Positions 12,595 to 15,941 of a stretch of DNA of 15,941 nucleotides are shown in pieces. The DNA lies in the NCBI GenBank assembly GCA_963169055.1, contig CAUJFU010000063.1, positions 1-15,941 of the forward strand. Direction: 5' to 3'. Under the pieces are notes generated by a model. That model was not told the origin of the DNA, made no database searches, and saw only the letters and a program-made list of their open reading frames with translations. The DNA comes from Myxococcota bacterium. GTDB lineage: Bacteria; Myxococcota_C; UBA6777. Both the position numbers and the translations under genes were made by a program. Every line of letters starts with the position of its first letter. The first letter of the stretch is position 1.

Positions 12595-15500
12595 TTGAGC
12601 GAGCAGGACGTAACGAGCAAGACTTCACTGACCCAAGAGACCTTGTTGTTTCGAGGGGATGCGCCTGTCGAGCAAGGAGAGAAGCTCTCGGGAACACCGG
12701 TGTCTCCGACGGGGGAACTGGTGCGTGTGGGCCAGCTTACGTTGGAGGCGGGGCAAGCGTTGTTCGATGATTGGCCGCGTTATACCTTTCATGGTGTGCT
12801 TGGAAAAGGCGGAGCGGGGCTGGTGTTCCGTGTGTTCGACGAGATGCTGCGGCGGGTGGTGGCGTTAAAATTTCTTCAGCGCTGTGATGCGCGGCGGTTG
12901 GAGCGTTTGTTGTGGGAAGCCCAAGCCCAAGCGCGAGCGGATCATCCGAATATCTGCAAGGTGTACGAGGTGGGGACGTTTCAGGGCTATCCGTACATCT
13001 CGATGCAGTACATCAAAGGCGAGACTTTAGAGAAAGCCAGCGTGAAGATGTCGCTGTTGCAAAAGGTTGCGGTCTTTCGTGCTTTGGCGGATGCGCTTCA
13101 TGCGGCGCATCGGCAAGGCTTGTTGCATCGGGATATCAAGCCTTCGAATATCTTGGTTCGGGAAGAGGAAGGAGGCCGGTGGCAGCCGTATATCTTGGAC
13201 TTTGGGATCGCGCATGAGTTTAACCAAGCGGGGGCCAAGGAAGGGGCTTCTTTGGTGGGGACACCGTTGTATATGTCTCCCGAGCAGATCGCGGGGGATG
13301 CCGTGCATCTGGATCGTCCGACCGATGTGTATGGGCTAGGTGTGACGTTTTATGAGTGCTTGGTGGGGCAGCCGCCTTTTCGTGGGGAAGGCAGAGCGTT
13401 ATTTGAAAAAATCTTACAAGAAAAACCCCCATCCTTGGCGCGTTTGGGGATTCCACGCGATCTGGCGGCGATTGTTCACAAGTGCCTTGCCAAACATCCA
13501 AGTGCTCGCTATGCGTCGATGGCGGATCTGGCGGCAGATCTGGCGTGCTTTGAGGAAGGGTCGCCTGTGACGGCACGGACGGGCCTATTTTATCGTTGGA
13601 GGAGACAGATCTATCGCCATCGCTGGGTGGTGTCTGTGGCGGTGTTGGTGGTATTTGTGTTGAGCGCTGGATTGTTTCAGGCTTGGCAGCGTCGGATGGA
13701 GCGTTTTCGTGCTGCGCAAGAGAGGCAGCGTGAACAACAAGCTGCGCATCTGCGGGCGCAACAAGTGCGTTATTGGACGCTTTCTTTTCAAGAGCGCACC
13801 CAAAAGATCGCTTCGTTGATGCGGCTGTCTGCGATGTTGCCGCTACATGACACGACCCCTGAGCGAAACAAGGCGTTGCGGTTGCTCGAAGCGCTGGAAC
13901 GGGACACAAAAAAAACAGATGATATCTTGCGTGGTTATGCGCATCATCGGGTCGGCATGGCGTATCTTCGTTTGGGGCAGCGCAAAGAGGCGCGCAAGCA
14001 TCTACGACTTGCGTGGTCGATGGGCGAAAAGAGCGCAGGGCCGATGTTGGCTTTGTTGGGGTGGGAGAGCCAGTGGATCAAAACCACCCAGATCGGGAAA
14101 AGGTTGAAAGGCTCGAAACCACCGCGCTATCTGCGTTATCTGAGCCACCTACAACAAGGAAAGGAAGCGCAGAAAGGCGGATATGATCCAGCAGAGATCG
14201 CGGTGTTGGAGTCGATGCGGTTGCTTGGTAAAGACCAATGGTCTCGCGCATTGGAAGTCTTGCAAAAGGGTTTTGTCGAATATCCGTGGATGTACGAGTT
14301 ATTGAGACTGCAAGCGCACATTCATTGGAGCCGTGTGGTGTGGCAACTGCGGCGTGTCAGATCCGTACAGAAACAAGATAGTGAAACAGCACTACGCCAA
14401 GCGGAGCAACATTACCGATTGGCGGTCGGACTTTTGCGACGTGCGTTGCAGATCGCGCCGAGTGAGGCGGGGTTGTATGAGTCGCTGTGCTTTGCGTACG
14501 CGGTGTATACGAGAATTACGGAGGGGAGCGCACAAGCCGATCAAAGCGTGATCGGGAAAGGGATCGAGTCTTGCGAACACGCGCTGACGGCGAGGCCCGA
14601 CACGCGGCTTGCTCACTTGTTGCTGTCTTTGCTTTACAGCGCAAGAGGGCGACAGGCGTTTGAACAGCAGAAACCCAACCACACATGGCTAAAGCGCGCT
14701 CTTGCCTCCAGTCACAAGGCGTTGCATCTGTACCCAAACGACGGGGCGTTGTTGCTGGAGATCGCACGCATCCACACCGCTTTTGCAGAAGAGGCGATGT
14801 GGCGTGGTGGACCTCCAAGCGGCCATTGTCGAGCTTCCGTTCCATTTTATGAACGGGCCTTTCGGATCGATCCCATCGTCAGCATCGAGCCTTATCTGCA
14901 TGGGATGTGGTTGTGCGCGTTTCACCAAGTCCGACACCACCGCGATCCACGATTCTATCTCGATCGAGGCAAACAATTGGTCGCCGAGTCGCGCCGAATC
15001 CAATCCACAAAAAGCGGTACGCGGCTTTTGTTTCCCAAGGGATATCTCGCATTATTCGAGGGGTTGAGTCTCTACACAGAGGGACTGTTTGAGGCACAAC
15101 AGCAACGTTCTCCGCTTCCGTGGTTTTCTCGTGCGTTCGCAAAACTCTCGATGGTATCGAGCGGAAGTACGGATGGCTTTGAGCAGCTAGTGATGGGATT
15201 CGTTGTGATGGGCTTGTTGGAGTGGTCAAAACAAGCGTCTCCCACACAAGCGACACGCTGGTTGACGCTTCTTGGAAAGCAGATGGTTGGGTTGCGCTCT
15301 CGTTCGGCTTCTGCGCCTTGGGCGTATTATCTGGAAGGTCGTGCTGCGTTGTTGGTTGCGCGGCGCATCGAACACGATCCACAAAGACGGCTCAAAAAAT
15401 TACAAGAAGCTGAATCTCTTTTGTCCGCAAGCATCCGAAGAAAAACGGATTTTTTTGATGCACACGCGGCTTTGCTTGAAGTCTCTCTGACCACGGCTCA

Positions 15501-15941
15501 GACCCCCATCCCAGCGCAAAAAGAGCCGGTGATCTTGGACGAGTATGTCGGATCTGAGGATGTTCCGCTTTCCGATGGATCTCAGAGAGAGAACGCAGGC
15601 ACGTTCCCACACGACAAGGATCGAGCACAACCCAGACCCACCGCCTCACCGAGGCGAGGCGGTGAACCACCCGCTCCACCCGTTGCTCCAGAAGCCATAG
15701 ACAAAAACAGAACACGAGGCCAACCCGGCAGAACCAAGCACAAACCAAAGGCACGAACAGTTGAGTTAAAAGGTCTGCAAAGCCTTCGGACTGGTGACGC
15801 ATTTGGGTATGGTCAGCAACAACCGCCTTATCTGGATTTTTTTCGACGAGTAATTCAAGGCGTCGCATTCATAGGCGGCAAAAAACAAAAACAAGAGCAA
15901 ACCCTATCTCTTCGGCAGCAGACCCACCCAACGCAGATCCT
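12595..15941 (+). CDS. Membrane-anchored Ser/Thr kinase with TPR-like C-terminal region, cut by window end
   Basis: An open frame of 1115 codons runs from TTG at 12595 to the window edge without a stop. The kinase domain (about 64-325) has GKGGAG at 70-75, K92 in VALK, HRDIKPSN with D180, DFG with D202, GTPLYMSPE and DVYGLG. A basic stretch (RWRRQIYRHR) leads to one membrane helix, about 345-361 (VVSVAVLVVFVLSAGLF), then an amphipathic Arg/Gln-rich helix. The kinase should be cytoplasmic and the rest outside. The exterior contains TPR-like helices, for example about 443-477, 603-640 and 701-760. From about 980 it becomes Pro/Arg/Lys-rich. This is the common myxobacterial receptor-kinase layout. 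G-rich codon use in the kinase part gives way to C/A-rich use after about 14,400. It is probably in an operon with the first kinase. The C-terminus is unseen. Confidence 0.92.
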   Translation, partial: MSEQDVTSKTSLTQETLLFRGDAPVEQGEKLSGTPVSPTGELVRVGQLTLEAGQALFDDWPRYTFHGVLGKGGAGLVFRVFDEMLRRVVALKFLQRCDARRLERLLWEAQAQARADHPNICKVYEVGTFQGYPYISMQYIKGETLEKASVKMSLLQKVAVFRALADALHAAHRQGLLHRDIKPSNILVREEEGGRWQPYILDFGIAHEFNQAGAKEGASLVGTPLYMSPEQIAGDAVHLDRPTDVYGLGVTFYECLVGQPPFRGEGRALFEKILQEKPPSLARLGIPRDLAAIVHKCLAKHPSARYASMADLAADLACFEEGSPVTARTGLFYRWRRQIYRHRWVVSVAVLVVFVLSAGLFQAWQRRMERFRAAQERQREQQAAHLRAQQVRYWTLSFQERTQKIASLMRLSAMLPLHDTTPERNKALRLLEALERDTKKTDDILRGYAHHRVGMAYLRLGQRKEARKHLRLAWSMGEKSAGPMLALLGWESQWIKTTQIGKRLKGSKPPRYLRYLSHLQQGKEAQKGGYDPAEIAVLESMRLLGKDQWSRALEVLQKGFVEYPWMYELLRLQAHIHWSRVVWQLRRVRSVQKQDSETALRQAEQHYRLAVGLLRRALQIAPSEAGLYESLCFAYAVYTRITEGSAQADQSVIGKGIESCEHALTARPDTRLAHLLLSLLYSARGRQAFEQQKPNHTWLKRALASSHKALHLYPNDGALLLEIARIHTAFAEEAMWRGGPPSGHCRASVPFYERAFRIDPIVSIEPYLHGMWLCAFHQVRHHRDPRFYLDRGKQLVAESRRIQSTKSGTRLLFPKGYLALFEGLSLYTEGLFEAQQQRSPLPWFSRAFAKLSMVSSGSTDGFEQLVMGFVVMGLLEWSKQASPTQATRWLTLLGKQMVGLRSRSASAPWAYYLEGRAALLVARRIEHDPQRRLKKLQEAESLLSASIRRKTDFFDAHAALLEVSLTTAQTPIPAQKEPVILDEYVGSEDVPLSDGSQRENAGTFPHDKDRAQPRPTASPRRGGEPPAPPVAPEAIDKNRTRGQPGRTKHKPKARTVELKGLQSLRTGDAFGYGQQQPPYLDFFRRVIQGVAFIGGKKQKQEQTLSLRQQTHPTQI

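Noticed and set aside
15440-15500. Third copy of the dispersed repeat suggested by GCGGCTTTGCTTGAAGT
   Set aside because: Only a short stretch matches and the CCCCTTGACCCC block is absent. It lies inside the open kinase frame, so it is likely chance.

Overview
The window comes from a moderately GC-rich bacterial chromosome. It most resembles the Myxococcota/Bradymonadota part of the former Deltaproteobacteria. The reasons are two adjacent large Hanks-type Ser/Thr kinases (one with a membrane segment and a TPR-like exterior), long low-complexity insertions, and frequent TTG/GTG starts behind AAGGAG-type ribosome binding sites. The placement is an inference from gene style, not from a search.

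Layout. (1) Bases 2-1225, + strand: the C-terminal two thirds of speA, biosynthetic arginine decarboxylase. (2) 1226-1833: no intact gene. This stretch holds a GC-rich dispersed repeat (a second copy lies at about 9920-10070), a possible frameshifted gene remnant on the - strand, and a strong hairpin terminator. (3) 1834-2168: a compact array of four tRNA genes reading Lys(UUU), Asn(GUU), Arg(GCG) and CAU (Met or Ile2). Several have departures from the canonical cloverleaf. (4) 2166-9011, - strand: a complete [NiFe]-hydrogenase maturation operon in transcript order hypF-hypC-hypD-hypE-hypA-hypB. It has overlapping or touching junctions from hypC to hypB. (5) 9112-9597, - strand: two small membrane-protein genes upstream of hypF, one of only 28 codons. 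(6) 9598-10120: a divergent intergenic region with the second dispersed repeat. (7) 10121-12451 and 12595-window end, + strand: two Ser/Thr kinase genes, the second cut by the window edge.

How the genes work together. HypF (with carbamoyl phosphate) and HypE make the thiocarboxamide/cyanide ligand. HypC and HypD assemble Fe(CN)2CO and deliver it to a hydrogenase large subunit. HypA and HypB load nickel. No hydrogenase structural subunit or maturation protease is in the window, so the operon must act on a target encoded elsewhere. HypB carries an exceptional 42-histidine tract that probably stores nickel, and HypF carries two low-complexity insertions. HypA has an altered second zinc motif. 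The kinases look like a separate signalling module: one is apparently soluble with a 480-residue repeat-rich N-terminus, the other is membrane-anchored with a large extracytoplasmic domain.

Recurring theme: in-frame tandem repeats of 18, 36 and 63 bp have expanded inside hypB, hypF and the first kinase, within less than 9 kb. I did not find a clearly new defence or mobile system. The most unusual items are the aberrant tRNA array, the metal-storage HypB with the variant HypA, the 28-residue membrane microprotein and the repeat-built kinase N-terminus.
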